DNA from: Incurvaria masculella
Lineage: Eukaryota; Arthropoda; Insecta; Lepidoptera; Incurvariidae
Length of the DNA: 64,000 bases
Assembly: GCA_946894095.1 (NCBI GenBank)
Contig: OX335644.1
Span: 26,827,595 to 26,891,594 of the forward strand
Direction of reading: 5' to 3'
Shown: piece by piece, positions 1-9,989 of the stretch
Numbering within the stretch: the stretch's first letter is position 1
Layout of the letters: every line of letters starts with the position of its first letter
Program-made: the position numbers and the translations under genes
Notes under the pieces: model-generated
Database searches by the model: none
Told to the model about the DNA's origin: nothing
The model's input: the letters and a program-made list of their open reading frames with translations, nothing else

Positions 1-300
1 TCGACTCGCTCGCGTGCCTCGAGCTCGCGCCGCCCGCGCCCTCCTAGCGACGTCTCCCGCCCGTCGCCCGCGTGTGAATAGCCTCAACACCCGATCGCCC
101 GCACCGCCTCGTTCGTGCCCGGCGGCCCGATGCGTTGACGGCGTAGTCGGGCACGCTCATCCACGTGTGAATAACCTCAAAGATCACCGTCTCCAACTTT
201 TGCGTACCCGACGGCTGGCCGTGGTGACGCTGTGGTCGCGCACGGGATCGGTACTGAAACACTTCAATGTTTGAACGCAAAATGGAAACTTCTTGAAATA
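1..300. other. GC-rich segment, unassigned
   Basis: The left edge is strongly GC- and CpG-rich, unlike the AT-rich DNA after position 300. Both strands have short open frames here, but none resembles a family I recognise. On the minus strand the phrase TVIFEVIHTW is followed by a partial echo VEAIHTR, because a GTGTGAATA-containing segment is repeated (about 80-90 and 167-175). It could be an exon or a CpG-rich promoter of a neighbouring gene cut by the window edge. No function assigned. Confidence 0.3.
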
Positions 301-1270
301 ACCGTACGTCTCTAACACTCCGAACCCCAACCGCCGAGCGGTCTGGTACTTATACATGTTGATTCTGCAAAAGTTCTCATAACGCTGGAGGGTGAGTCCG
401 AAGAGAAAGTTAACAACTCTGGCAAGTTCAGTTACTTCACATATATTTTGAAGTTAGAACCTTTGCAGTATAAAACTGTATACAGCAAGAGTGGACAGTG
501 GTGGGGTTGAGACCAAAGCAATATTTTGTTGAAAACACAAAAAACTTTGTACTGCCTATTGTTAACACGTAAACTACACATCACTAAACACAGAGCTGTC
601 AATAACTTGTGTGTCGCTTAATATACAGGGTGTGGCAATGGCCAGAGCCTGTATATTAACTTTATACGAGTACATTAGTTTAAAAACGAATTAAGGTTCG
701 GGAAGAAATAATAGAGAGAAACTACAAAAAACTATTTATGAATAATATTTTTTCTTCTAATAAGGCCATTTAGTTGTCAATTATGTATCAGAAATAGTAA
801 GTTTGATGGTTTTTATATATTGCGACTAATTATTTACAGACAGCGGAGAAACGGTCTTTTAAATAAACCACATAATAGCATCATATATTGCTTAATAGTG
901 TCATAAACTAAATAATAGTATCATAAACAGCTTAATAGTATCATAAACCGAATAATAGTATCATAGACCGTACACAATGAAAAAGTAAAAATAACATAAA
1001 TAACTTCACGGCTTTGGCACTTTATTTATTACAATAAAAGAAAAAAAAAACACGTCTTTAGCGTTTCCATTACAAAAAAAACATACATGAGAAAAGAGAA
1101 GATATCATTAATAATAGAACCTAAGCGATCCCTATTTTATTTATTCTACAAAATACACTGCTTAATTCATACTTCTACCACATATTGCACATACTACTCA
1201 TCTAGATAGACCATGTCATCGCTATTGCCATCTAGTTCTTTTAAAACGAAACCTGCAATAAACCTATTTG
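301..1270. other. AT-rich non-coding stretch
   Basis: No open frame with recognisable protein content. The sequence is AT-rich with homopolymer runs. The only internal structure is the short direct-repeat run at about 885-970. Confidence 0.6.
885..970. repeat. Short direct repeat, about 20 bp unit
   Basis: The motif AATAGTATCATAAAC recurs about four times with small changes (AATAGCATCATATA, AATAGTGTCATAAAC, AATAGTATCATAAAC, AATAGTATCATAGAC), alternating with CTTAAT or AATAAT linkers. It looks like a degenerate simple tandem repeat. Confidence 0.6.
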
Positions 1271-1530
1271 GTTTTTTTATGTAACGTCATGGATCACCCA
1301 CCGTCATGATATTAGTCCGCAAATCCGCTGGCATGGTGCCTCGCTGAGCGTGGTTTCGCGAGGCGAGGTAGTTTTGGCTTTTCTGAGCACAGCCACCAAT
1401 TCCGGTTTTTCATAAAAAAAACACAAGGAATTCCTAAAGGAATTAGGTGCCCTGCCAGGACCTTTCTGTTTACGAACACGGTTACATTCAACTGGACGGA
1501 AAACACAGACATTCTTGACCATATCAAAAA
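1270..1530 (-). mobile_element. SINE fragment, interrupted
   Basis: Two pieces of the common SINE body lie on the minus strand. The tail (TCATGATATTAGTCCG, near 1302-1318) and the mid-body (GGTGCCCTGCCAGGACC through ACATTCAACTGGACGG, about 1447-1500) are separated by about 100 bp of unrelated sequence. The copy is old and diverged. Confidence 0.55.
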
Positions 1531-1949
1531 ACTAGAAGAATCCTTACCAAAAATATATGTAGATATATGGAAACAAATTTTAAACTGGCAAATATTTTTC
1601 GTGAAATATTTACACGGGACAATGAATCTTATTTTATCTATAGAATCAAATACATCACTTGACTCTCTGTAATAACTCACTATCTAACCAAAACTAATCG
1701 TAAAATATTTTTTACTTGGTGATAAAACCCCAGCATGGTCGCAGACGCGTACGTACCACCCCTCATTCGTAGCACGTGGCAAACTTTTCCATTCACATTA
1801 TTGTTTTAAATAATCCAAGCATCCAAGAAAAAAAATTAAAAGGATCTCTGGATATGTTGCCTAAATCCAAAACGCACAACCGTACTTCTATTATGACTAC
1901 ATAATTTTCCATCGATTAGTTTTTTATTTATAACATTTGTGTGCCCGAG

Positions 1950-2200
1950 AAAACGTTTGTCTAAAAACTTCTATTCAATATAATCAGACTCTAAAAATGT
2001 CCATACAATATTTCTTTTGTCTAAAAATTTCTATTCAAAGTAATTAGACTCTGAAAATGTCCATACAATATTTCTTTTGTCTAAAAACTTCTATCCAAAG
2101 TAATTAGACTCTGAAAATGTCCATACAATATTTCTTTTGTCTAAAAACTTCTATCCAAAGTAATTAGACTCTGAAAATGTCCATACAATATTTCTTTCTC
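1950..2200. repeat. 60 bp tandem repeat, about 4 copies
   Basis: A 60 bp unit containing TTTGTCTAAAAACTTCTAT, TAATTAGACTCTGAAAATG and TCCATACAATATTTC is repeated head to tail about four times with exact 60 bp spacing. The third and fourth copies are nearly identical and the first is more diverged. No coding sense is apparent. Confidence 0.85.
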
Positions 2201-2327
2201 TTTCTCTTTTCAATACATCATTAAACAAAACAAATCTCGTGAAAGTGTAGAGTTTTATTAAAATCGGTAGAATGATCAAATTTGAGGTTATGACATAATG
2301 GGGATAACTTGTAAACCTCGGGAACCC

Positions 2328-2733
2328 ACACCATGGTCCGATTTGAACTGTCAACTTGCTCACAACGTATAAAAAGGTATAGATTTAGATTGCACGGTCA
2401 AAGTTGACAGCATCTTGTTTGGACCATTCGTGAGCGTGCTTATGGAAACAAAAAAACCAACATTTGCAACCACAAACAAAGTTTAATCTAATAACTTCTT
2501 CAAAGCTAAACTTGAGACCTTCAAAGGTTTTATGAAACAACACGGTCGAAACACAAAAGATAACGCTGTAGAAACGTCAAAATGTGACACTGACAGTTGC
2601 ACACACAGTTCCCTAGTTCCAAATCGTGAGCACTGTGACGGCATTGAGTGACGGAACATACTGGGATGCCATTATGGGTACGCCATTTAGAGAGCTGTCA
2701 GTGGTAATGTAAGTTCAAATCGGACCATGGTGT
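2328..2733. mobile_element. MITE-like element with about 22 bp terminal inverted repeats
   Basis: The left end at 2328 reads ACACCATGGTCCGATTTGAA and the right end at 2712-2733 is its reverse complement with at most one mismatch. The 406 bp between them has no open frame. Matching termini and small size indicate a non-autonomous DNA transposon. A single related end lies near 22733 (CAGTTCAAATCGGACCGTGG). I could not define the target duplication. Confidence 0.6.
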
Positions 2734-3298
2734 CAGTGGGGCGAAGCCTTGCTGTTGGTTAATCGAGGTAATACAACTCTGGGTACAGTTGGGTTCTCGA
2801 TGGGTGGCTGTTTCCGTTGTATCCCTTTCAATCTACCATAACTCCGTGCTTATTTGCGGTAAGTGATTGGTTTTAAAAATTAGTACTGTGGTACATATGA
2901 GATCTTAATATTATTTTGCATAGCATAAGAAACCTGTGCAATGAGGGAGGAGTTTGAAACCATACGTTTTTATTGTTAACTCCTGTGTAAAAAACAGATT
3001 CTTTTATGATGGAGATTGATATAGTTATAATTAATTAATAAGCAATAAAATTAAGTTTTCTATCACAAATCTACTGCACTAATGATTTATTAAATATAAT
3101 TATATTATTGTTGAAAGCTTACATTTAAATTAATATTAGTTTTATGGGTATGGGCTTTAAAATTAACATTCGGAGCTGCTTGGTGATCTCTTGTTTTGAG
3201 CGAGCTGAAGTCCTGTGTTAGGTGAGTAATAAAACGGATTCCGTTTGAAGGTCATTCATTGCCGAATGACCTTGAAGTTTACGTTCATTTCATCAGAA
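2734..3298. other. Non-coding AT-rich stretch
   Basis: No open frame or recognised repeat. It runs up to the diverged MITE copies that begin at about 3300. Confidence 0.5.
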
Positions 3299-4100
3299 TC
3301 ACTAGTCCGACTTGTCATCTAAATTGGTGTTTACGCCAAACTGACCGACTAACGTTCTCGCTAGAATTTGCAGTGAGCGTAAAGCGAACTAACATTTTCG
3401 ATTCTTAATTTGATTTGACAGCTTACTGATCTTTTAAATACGTTCACATTGCGCACACTCTGCGTTTTCATACAAATGGGTAGTCTGAGTTCTCACCTAA
3501 ATTGGCGATACGGCAAACCGATCGACTGGCGTTTTCAAATGTATGGAGAAATTGAAGAGCGCGCGCAGTGGGCGTTAAGCGAACTAACATTTGCGAGTCT
3601 GAGTTTGATTTGACAGCTTACTCAACGTTGCCGTAAATACGTCGACGTTGCGGTTTACGTTCAGTCCGCGTTTTCATACATATCGGGAGTCCGACTTTGA
3701 CTTTGACAGCTTGAAGAAGTAAAACCACAGAATATCGAGTAGAAACTTGTATGGAGTTTGACATTTTTACGGAACTTCGAAGTTACGCAAACGCCAATTT
3801 AGGTGAGAACTGAGACTACCGGCTCAGAGTTTGATTTTGGTAGGTTGAAGAAGTAAAACCACAGAATAAGCAATCAATCTTGTACAGTCGTTTTGTCTGA
3901 AATCTATACACCGGAAATAGAGACAAATTTGAGATCTCTATCTGACATGCTGACGTCAACCATAGAGTAAAAGGGACTTAGAAATTCCTTCTCTTTCCAG
4001 TGTATACATTTGATAAGTAACGACTGTACATGGGTTTGATGTTTTTATGTAATTTGGAAGTTCCGTAAATTCAAATTTAGGTGCGTACTCGGACTCCATA
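3299..4100. repeat. Nested and diverged copies of a 340 bp MITE family
   Basis: Segments at 3299-3478 and 3821-4090 are diverged relatives of the element at 3479-3820. They share GTGAGCGTAAAGCGAACTAA, TTGATTTGACAGCTTACT and TTGAAGAAGTAAAACCACAG. The arrangement suggests a younger copy inserted into an older one. Confidence 0.5.
3479..3820. mobile_element. MITE, about 342 bp, long terminal inverted repeats
   Basis: It starts GGTAGTCTGAGTTCTCACCT and ends with the near-perfect reverse complement (..GAGAACTGAGACTACC). The inverted repeat covers about 29 bp with one mismatch. The interior has no open frame. A second copy of the family is at 9990-10333. Confidence 0.75.
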
Positions 4101-4877
4101 CATTTCAGTCCATTTCGTCACAAGAAGCAATATTTTGGTACTCACCCTGCCTGCCTCACGTTTCCTATTTGGTGATGTGTTATCGAGGGCAGTAGGGTGG
4201 TTCAATTTGAAATTTCCCATGGCTACCCTATTTAATCTGTGTCATTATGTTAGTTTTATTACGTTTTAAAAACCACAACTGATTGTCGAATAGAAGCTGG
4301 CATACTGAATACTACTTATAAAGATATGAGTTTTGAAATAAACCTGAAAGGATTTTTAATGAAATGTACCTAAGCGAACGATGTGGACTTATTAATTAGT
4401 ACATCGCCGAATTGTAACATGTAGAATGGATATGTTAATAATTATAAGAAAAGGTGGAGTATTAATTAAAGGAATATTTTTAGATTATTCTGCGTTTTAT
4501 TCCAAAAGGATCTTCAAGGAGGCGAAATAAAATTTAAACTTCAAAAATAGGTCAATGTATTTCAACGAAAGTAAAGCTTTTTGCCTAGTCTAGATATAAA
4601 TTAAAATTGTTCTAACCTATACAATATCAACAATTGAAACAAATTCTGAAAAGAGACAATATTCTGGGATAAGGTTCCACAAAGCAGATTTCATTTTATT
4701 ATACATTCTATTCTGAGCTGAAAGATCTGAAGCGAAAAGAAAATTCTTATGATCACATTGTATTGTCGCTTCTGCCTATACCTTTGGAACAGGCGTCCAA
4801 GAAGGTCGAGGAGAGGCTGTCAGGACATGTATAAATTTGTCAAGGACAACCGGTACATCTTTTAATTTCTTTATTTC
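4101..4877. other. AT-rich non-coding stretch
   Basis: No recognisable coding content. The short open frame near 4081-4269 has no domain features and appears random. Confidence 0.5.
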
Positions 4878-5060
4878 CTGACATGGATGGCTAATTGCAC
4901 ATAACTGCCGTTATGATATTAGCCCAATACACCTCATTCCCGAGAAGGTATTAGGTGCCAAGCCAGAGCGTTCCCTTAATGAGCACGGCTACATTGAACT
5001 GGATCGAATACACGGACATTTTTTTATTGCCGATTCGACCATCTTTTCATCCAATTGTTC
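4878..5060 (-). mobile_element. SINE fragment
   Basis: A minus-strand piece of the common SINE body: CATGGATGGCTAAT at the tail side, ATTAGCCCAATACACC, then CACGGCTACATTGAACTGGA and ACGGACA..TTTTATTGCCG. The Pol III head is not visible, so the copy is 5'-truncated. Confidence 0.65.
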
Positions 5061-5244
5061 CTCCTACCATCCTACCTGTTCACCTGCTATTCACCCTGGC
5101 GAGTTAAATTTGCATGGTAATCTCCCAGGATGCTACAACCATAAATGGATTTAGAGCAGTTAGCCCGATAGCTGCGCCATCTCTTGATGCAAACACAATT
5201 TTTGTTGTGATGGATTGAATGGAAGTTACCATCTTAGTTATAAG

Positions 5245-5250
5245 TTTATT
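5245..5250 (-). terminator. Candidate polyadenylation signal of the NDUFAF2-like gene
   Basis: The minus strand reads AATAAA here, about 140 nt downstream of the stop codon at 5392. It is the nearest canonical signal I found, and is unconfirmed without transcript data. Confidence 0.4.
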
Positions 5251-5352
5251 GCAATAGAGGGCCGGCTTGCTAACACATATTGTCGGAAACTTGCGTCACT
5301 ATGGCGGTGGGCCATCTACTTACGCCGGTAAGTAATTTTTAATCAATGCTAC
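5250..5352. repeat. 105 bp dispersed repeat, copy 1
   Basis: The block GCAATAGAGGGCCGGCTTGC through CTTACGCCGGTAAGT recurs at 7210-7315 with few changes. This copy sits just downstream of the last exon of the NDUFAF2-like gene and the second lies in its intron 2. It may be a small mobile element or a local duplication. Confidence 0.7.
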
Positions 5353-5368
5353 AACTAAGTGAGTGACC

Positions 5369-5388
5369 GGGGGGGGGGGGGGGGGGGG
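5369..5388. repeat. Poly(G) run of 20
   Basis: An uninterrupted run of 20 G on the plus strand starts four bases beyond the NDUFAF2-like stop codon. In the transcript it would be a C-run at the start of the 3' UTR. Length is prone to sequencing error. Confidence 0.85.
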
Positions 5389-5391
5389 CGG

Positions 5392-5587
5392 TCAGTGCTT
5401 GGGCTTCCCGCCGTACTCGTAGTCGTCGTACTTGGGGTAGGAGTGGACGGTGTCGGGGGCGGGCGGGGCTGCGGGGAGCGCCCCGCCCGCCGCGCGCCGC
5501 TCCGCCTCGAGCCGCGCCGCGTTCTCCCGCTTGAGCTTCATGAGCGCCACGTTGCTGGCGATCTCCTCCTCGGTGGGCGGCTCCGAC
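5392..5587 (-). CDS. NDUFAF2: NDUFAF2-like exon 3 (terminal)
   Basis: It runs from acceptor GCGCAG at 5590-5588 to TGA at 5394-5392. The first base completes the Arg codon begun in exon 2. It encodes SEPPTEEEIASNVALMKLK and the C-terminal tail. The tail is Ala/Pro-rich, then YPKYDDYEYGG. Third codon positions are nearly all G or C. Confidence 0.85.
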
Positions 5588-8500
5588 CTGCGCAGCGTGC
5601 GCCGTGTTTGTAATTATTATTTATTTATATACACTAGCAGCTTGGGGGAGAAGACTGCTTATTTATCACGAAAGGTGGCGTTTAAGCGACATATAAAATA
5701 AAACAGAATAGATTTGAACATTTTATTAACTCAATCCAAGTAATTGAAATGACTAATGTGATCCGAAAATAAATTGTTCATAACTATCCCAATCAAAAGA
5801 AATCTTAAAAAGAAAAAATCACAAAACATAACTATAATACTTCTTTTCATGCTTTGTGCAGGTCAATGACATTTAAAATTGTTTTAAGACAAACAAATGC
5901 TCTTCTTTTCCTCTAACCTTATTCTAACTGCATTATGAGTACTTATTTCATCTAAAAACCGGCCAAGTGCGAGTCGGACTCGCACACGAAGGGTTCCGTA
6001 CCATCTTACAAGGTTTACCCCAAAAATAACACGTTTAATTTTTAATATTTTATAATTGTACCTATTTGTTGTTATAATCTGTTAAAATTTCAGCTTCCTA
6101 CCTGTTACGGTTCATGAGATACAGCCCTGTGACAGACGGACGGACGGACGGACAGCGGAGGCTTAGTTTTCACCCTTTGGGTACGGAACCCTAAAAACTG
6201 GTAAATCAAACTGGACAGGAATTACAGTTTAGACGTTTTTAAGGTGAGGCCGCTCGTGCAACACCTGCAATAAGCTTTGAGTTTTCTTTCCCATTGAGTT
6301 TAGATAACTTTGTAGTTCTGAAAAATCATGCAATAATATTGTTTATTTTTACAATTCAAATCGCCCAAGTATCTAATGGCTGAGCCCGGCGTGATGCCCG
6401 TGAACGGGTGCCGTTTGTGGGGACTGGCTTGCTCCAATTGGCAACATGATAGATGGCGGGCATAGTCTTTACAAATAAACTGATATTTGTCATGAACTGT
6501 TGCATATGATATTAATTGTTTATACTTTATACTTTTGTAAACTTAGACTAAGTGGACGTTGAAAAAAAAACCAGCGGAGTTTCTTGCCAGTTCTTCGTTG
6601 GGATGGGGCTAATGATAAAATATGACAAATCCGAGTGCAGTGTACTGTCTATGGATGATAAATAAACAATAAACAATAAGACGGTAACAAAAACTCTTTA
6701 AGAAACAAAACGAAATAAAGTATCATAGATATAAACACATCAACCAATAGTTGTCTATTCATTAAGAAATAGATCTAAGTTTTGTATTTACCTTCCTGAA
6801 TATATTACATGTGCCAGTTAACATGACATCTGGCTCAGATTACTTTCAACAAAAGAATCTTGGACAGCTCGGCAGCAAACGAATTACTCAGAAACGTTTA
6901 AATGCAAAGATACATGCAACAGTAACAGGGATGCTATCGTTAACTAGCTGACGACCGCAAGGCTCTGTGCGGGGCAGCGGGAGGATGATCTCGATCCAAG
7001 CCAGGTGTCACGTTAGCTCGTACAGGCTAAAGATGGCTAATACAACACCAATCTCATGATATTATTCCTACACACGACATTAGAACTAGGTGCTATTAAA
7101 GCACATTCCGAGCAATACTTCCATGACTAGACGGAAATCACGGTGTTCAATTTTTATTTCATTATTCAATTATACTAACCTGTTCAAGATTAACCCTCCC
7201 ACCAGGTAAGGCAATAGAGGGCCGGCTTGCTTAACACATATTGTAGGAAAATTCCGTCACTATAGCAGTGGGCCATCTACTTACGCCGGTAAGTATTTTT
7301 TAAGCTATTCTACAACCATACTATTTCGTTACAGGAGCTACGGTTTTACGAATAATCCAAGCCACGGCCAACTTCAATGGTCGAACAGTAACCTATCCAG
7401 AACTTGCCCGAGTCCCAAGTTGCTCAACCCCAAAAGCCATCGCTAGCAAAGCTTGTAAATTTTTTTTTTCAATAAAAACATTTTTTCTTTCTGTAAAAAC
7501 CAGTGGACCAAAGAAAAAAAGAAGTCAACTTGACCGAAATGGTCGGTGATAGTTCGAACCTCCGTCCCCGCAGCCACGACTCCCACTCGGCCGGCAGCTC
7601 ATTTTGAAAATCGGTGCCGACGGCCGGCTCAAACCATCGCGACGGCTTGCGGTGGCCTGCGGCGCGCTGTTTCGCCGGAATCTCGAAGTACGCATTGCCG
7701 AGGTAGTCTTTACCTGAGGGTGATTGGTTTTATTTTACATACATACCAACACTAAGAACGCATATTCAAGGACACAGCTTGACATTAAACTGATCTTCAG
7801 CCAACTCAAACCCAAGGAAACACTTTCTGGTTAACTGAGTTGTGGAAACATGGAATCAACTGCCACCAAAAGCTGAATCTGTTAATAGTTTTGAATACGG
7901 ACTCGACAATTATAAGTAATAAACAATGACATTGAAAAAGAGCAATTTAATAATTAAATATTGAATGCATCAGCTTTAAGCTGCTGGTGTTCTATTAATA
8001 ATAATAATGGGACAATCCTGTGAGCTCAGGGCCGCATAGGGGCCGCTGTCGACAGTTTTGCGATGTCGATTTGAGCCCCTTTGAGCGCACCGCCTCCGAG
8101 CATGTCTCCCCATACAAATTTTGCTGTTTATTCTGTGGTGTTTACTTTTTCAACCTGTCAAAATCAAACTCAGACTATCACGGTATGAAAACGCAGAGTC
8201 GGCGTAAATGGCAACGTCAACGTATTATCAGCGACGATGAGTAAGCTGTCATGTCAAACTCAGACCCACAAATTATTATTATTATTATTAAATTTTATAT
8301 ACACTAGCAGCTACAAGCTGATGTGTGTATTTTAATTATTGAGTGCACTGTATTAATATTTTTGCAAGTAAAGTTTTTTTTTTTAAGTTTAGTTTTTATT
8401 TATTGATTCTCGTTTTTGATATTTGTCCAATTTGTTTTTAAAACTGTTCACTGAGTTAGCACTTATCACTTCTTATGGCAATTTATTCCAAGTGTCAACA

Positions 8501-9052
8501 ACTCTGTTAGATAGGAAGTGCTTGCTCGGGTTTGAAGTAGTATTATTGCGGTTAAGTTTCAAGGAGTGTCCTCGAAGTCTCTCATTAGTATTTTTTGTAT
8601 ACATTGATTTAAGACTCGGTACATCGTAGTGTTCAGTCAGGATTTTGTAGGTCTCAATTAGCTCTCCTCGCTGCCTTCTTTTTTCCAATGTAGTAAGACC
8701 AAGAGTGTCAAGGCGTTCTTCATATGATTTGTGCCTGAGGAACAACACCATTTTTGTTGCGCGTCTCTGAACCTTTTCTGTTAGTTCATTGGGCTTAACG
8801 CCCACGCGCCACTGTGCACGCTCTTAAATTCAGCATACATTTGAAAATGCCAGTCGATCGGTTTGGCAAACACAAGTTGGACTAAGGCTTTAGTTTTCTC
8901 CCCCATTATGAACTCAACATTGTTGTCACCATAGTAAGTTGTTAAAGTTTAGAATACTGACCCATCTTGTTGCCACGCATCTGACGCGGCTTCAGCGAGC
9001 TGACGAAGTTCTGCCAGATGATGAGCAGCAGGTTCCGCTGCGGACCGGCCAT
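5392..9052 (-). CDS. NDUFAF2: NDUFAF2/mimitin-like mitochondrial complex I assembly factor (3 exons)
   Basis: The coding sequence is the minus-strand join of 9052-8962, 7713-7560 and 5587-5392. It totals 441 nt, 146 residues plus stop, with phase kept at both junctions. NDUFAF2 is a paralogue of the complex I subunit NDUFA12 and helps assemble NADH:ubiquinone oxidoreductase in mitochondria. Seen here: an N-terminal IIWQNFVSSL segment (residues 11-20), GKDYLGNAYFEIP (31-43), RWFEP (56-60), ELPAEWESWLRGRR (69-82) and EPPTEEEI (84-91). These match the family's G-x-x-GNKYYE, EWExWLR and PPTxEEI signatures. The C-terminus is a coiled, charged stretch ending YDDYEYGGKPKH. Length is close to the human protein. 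The start has no upstream ATG in frame within the exon. Intron 1 carries LINE fragments and intron 2 carries repeats. The call rests on motif memory, not a search. Confidence 0.86.
5954..6198 (+). mobile_element. GGTTCCGT-family interspersed repeat
   Basis: It begins AAAAACCGGCCAAGTGCGAG and ends CGGAACCCTAAAAA. Inverted GGGTTCCGTACC/GGGTACGGAACCC blocks lie near the two ends and a (CGGA)n run lies inside. About ten copies occur in this window in both orientations. I remember this sequence as common in lepidopteran genomes but cannot give its class; the subterminal inverted repeats suggest a non-autonomous DNA element. Confidence 0.75.
6199..7209. other. NDUFAF2-like intron 2, remainder
   Basis: AT-rich intronic sequence with no recognisable gene. 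A segment near 6942 (TAACTAGCTGACGACC..) resembles the start of the minus-oriented Helitron-like repeats seen at 51878, but is weak. Confidence 0.4.
7210..7315. repeat. 105 bp dispersed repeat, copy 2
   Basis: Near-identical to 5250-5352 in the same orientation, from GGCAATAGAGGGCCGG to CTTACGCCGGTAAGTA. It lies in intron 2 of the NDUFAF2-like gene, shortly 3' of exon 2 in gene direction. Confidence 0.7.
7560..7713 (-). CDS. NDUFAF2: NDUFAF2-like exon 2
   Basis: The acceptor CACCCTCAG precedes GTAAAGACTACC at 7713. The donor is AG|GTTCGA at 7560/7559, GT but poorly matched to the usual GTRAGT. The exon is 154 nt and encodes KDYLGNAYFEIP to EWESWLRGR. This is the most diagnostic part of the gene. 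Confidence 0.87.
7795..7935 (+). mobile_element. LINE 3'-end fragment
   Basis: A plus-strand frame reads VVETWNQLPPKAESVNSFE..LDNYK followed by a stop. This is the typical C-terminus of CR1/Jockey-superfamily non-LTR ORF2 proteins. It is a short dead fragment in intron 1 of the NDUFAF2-like gene. Confidence 0.65.
7936..8289. other. Intronic sequence with a fragment of the 340 bp MITE family
   Basis: Segments such as CATACAAATTTTGCTG.. and ACGGTATGAAAACGCAGAGTC, and AAGCTGTCATGTCAAACTCAGAC near 8240-8265, look like a diverged inverted piece of the family at 3479. There is no gene. Confidence 0.35.
8290..8805 (-). mobile_element. LINE ORF2 C-terminal fragment
   Basis: The minus-strand frame shows VQRRATKMVLFLRHKSYEER, then LGLTTLEKRRQRGELIETYK, then RLRGHSLKLNRN and VVDTWNKLP. 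This is the conserved C-terminal region of CR1/Jockey-superfamily ORF2. One stop separates WNKLP from EVISANSVNSF, after which an AT-rich 3' UTR runs to an A-tract near 8375. Endonuclease and RT are missing. Confidence 0.75.
8962..9052 (-). CDS. NDUFAF2: NDUFAF2-like exon 1
   Basis: It starts with ATG at 9052-9050 and ends ATGG|GTCAGT, a good donor. The 30 codons begin MAGPQRNLLLIIWQNF and end RGNKM, and the last base joins exon 2 to give GKDYLGN. No other ATG in frame precedes it in the GC-rich leader. Confidence 0.84.
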
Positions 9053-9204
9053 CGTACGCCGCGCAGCCGAGCCTGGGTCCCCTCAGTACCTGTGTATTGC
9101 AAAAGGTATTGGTTCTATGGTTCAGAATCCACGTAAAACTGTAGTTCCCCCCCTTCTCTTACTCGGTGGTAGGGTTAAGCCCGCCAGGGTTGGGACCACT
9201 GCAC

Positions 9205-9614
9205 TGTCAGCCTCAGTGGCCCAGTGGCGCGACACTTCGGCGATGTCAGCCTCAGTGGCCCAGTGGCGCGACACTTCGGCGATCGCTCTCCGAAGTTAAG
9301 CAACGCTGGGTCCGGTGTGGTCTTGGATGGGTGACCATTCGACCATTGAGAGAGGCTGGCCGTGGTTCGGATTCCACGTTAAGCTGTAGGTCCCCTTCCT
9401 TACTTACTAGGTGGTAGGGTTCATCCCGCCCGGGTTGGTACCATCGCATTGGATGAACGATGGTCGAAGCGGCAATGAAAATTGTCCGTGTTTTCCATCC
9501 AGTTCAATGTAGCCGTGCAATATAAGGAAGGTCCTGGCATGGCACCTAGTTACCATGTGGCTAATACCATGACAGAACTTGTGGTATTAGCCATCCATGT
9601 CCAGTCACATAAAA
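9205..9614 (+). mobile_element. SINE with 5S-rRNA-like head
   Basis: The head contains CCGAAGTTAAGCAACG and CTTGGATGGGTGACC, the box A and box C core of 5S rRNA type 1 promoters, followed by the common SINE body (GGTAGGGTTCATCCCGCC, GTTGGTACCATCGCATTGG, AATGTAGCCGTGC) and a poly(A) tail near 9600. The first 39 bp of the head (TCAGCCTCAGTGGCCC..) are present twice in tandem. The copy at 34578 is nearly identical, so both are young. Confidence 0.8.
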
Positions 9615-9629
9615 AAAAAAAAAATTGAT

Positions 9630-9760
9630 GCAAAGGATTGTCTGTGTTTACCATCTAGTTCAATATAGACGCACTCATAATGGGAAGGTCCTGGCATGGC
9701 TCCTAATACCTATGGGAATGTGGTGTGTTGGGCTCACAAGTTGTGGTTAGAGTATACATA
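9630..9760 (+). mobile_element. SINE body fragment
   Basis: A headless, diverged plus-strand piece with TTTACCATCTAGTTCAATA, GGGAAGGTCCTGGCATGG and ATGTGGTGTGTTGGG. Confidence 0.6.
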
Positions 9761-9774
9761 CTGCATTAGCTTTT

Positions 9775-9915
9775 GTATGGGATTGAACATGGGTGGCTAA
9801 TACCACACATACCATCATGATTATAATCCAACCTACTTCATGGAATAAGGTTTCATGCTAGGACCTTACACATATTGCGCGGTTACATTGAACTTGACGG
9901 AAAACACGGACAAAC
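9775..9915 (-). mobile_element. SINE body fragment
   Basis: A minus-strand piece: GGGTGGCTAATACCACA at the tail side, GGAATAAGGTTTCATGC, and GGTTACATTGAACTTGACGG with AAAACACGGACA. It is oriented opposite to the adjoining fragment. Confidence 0.55.
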
Positions 9916-9989
9916 AGACCGAACATCCCATTTGTTGGACCTATATTCATCTCTTTTCGCGCATACGTGATGATCACTCCCTCTGAGCC

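Noticed and set aside
14..280. Overlapping plus and minus open frames at the left edge
   Set aside because: Neither resembles a known protein; a CpG-rich edge produces open frames by chance. Listed only as an unassigned GC-rich segment.
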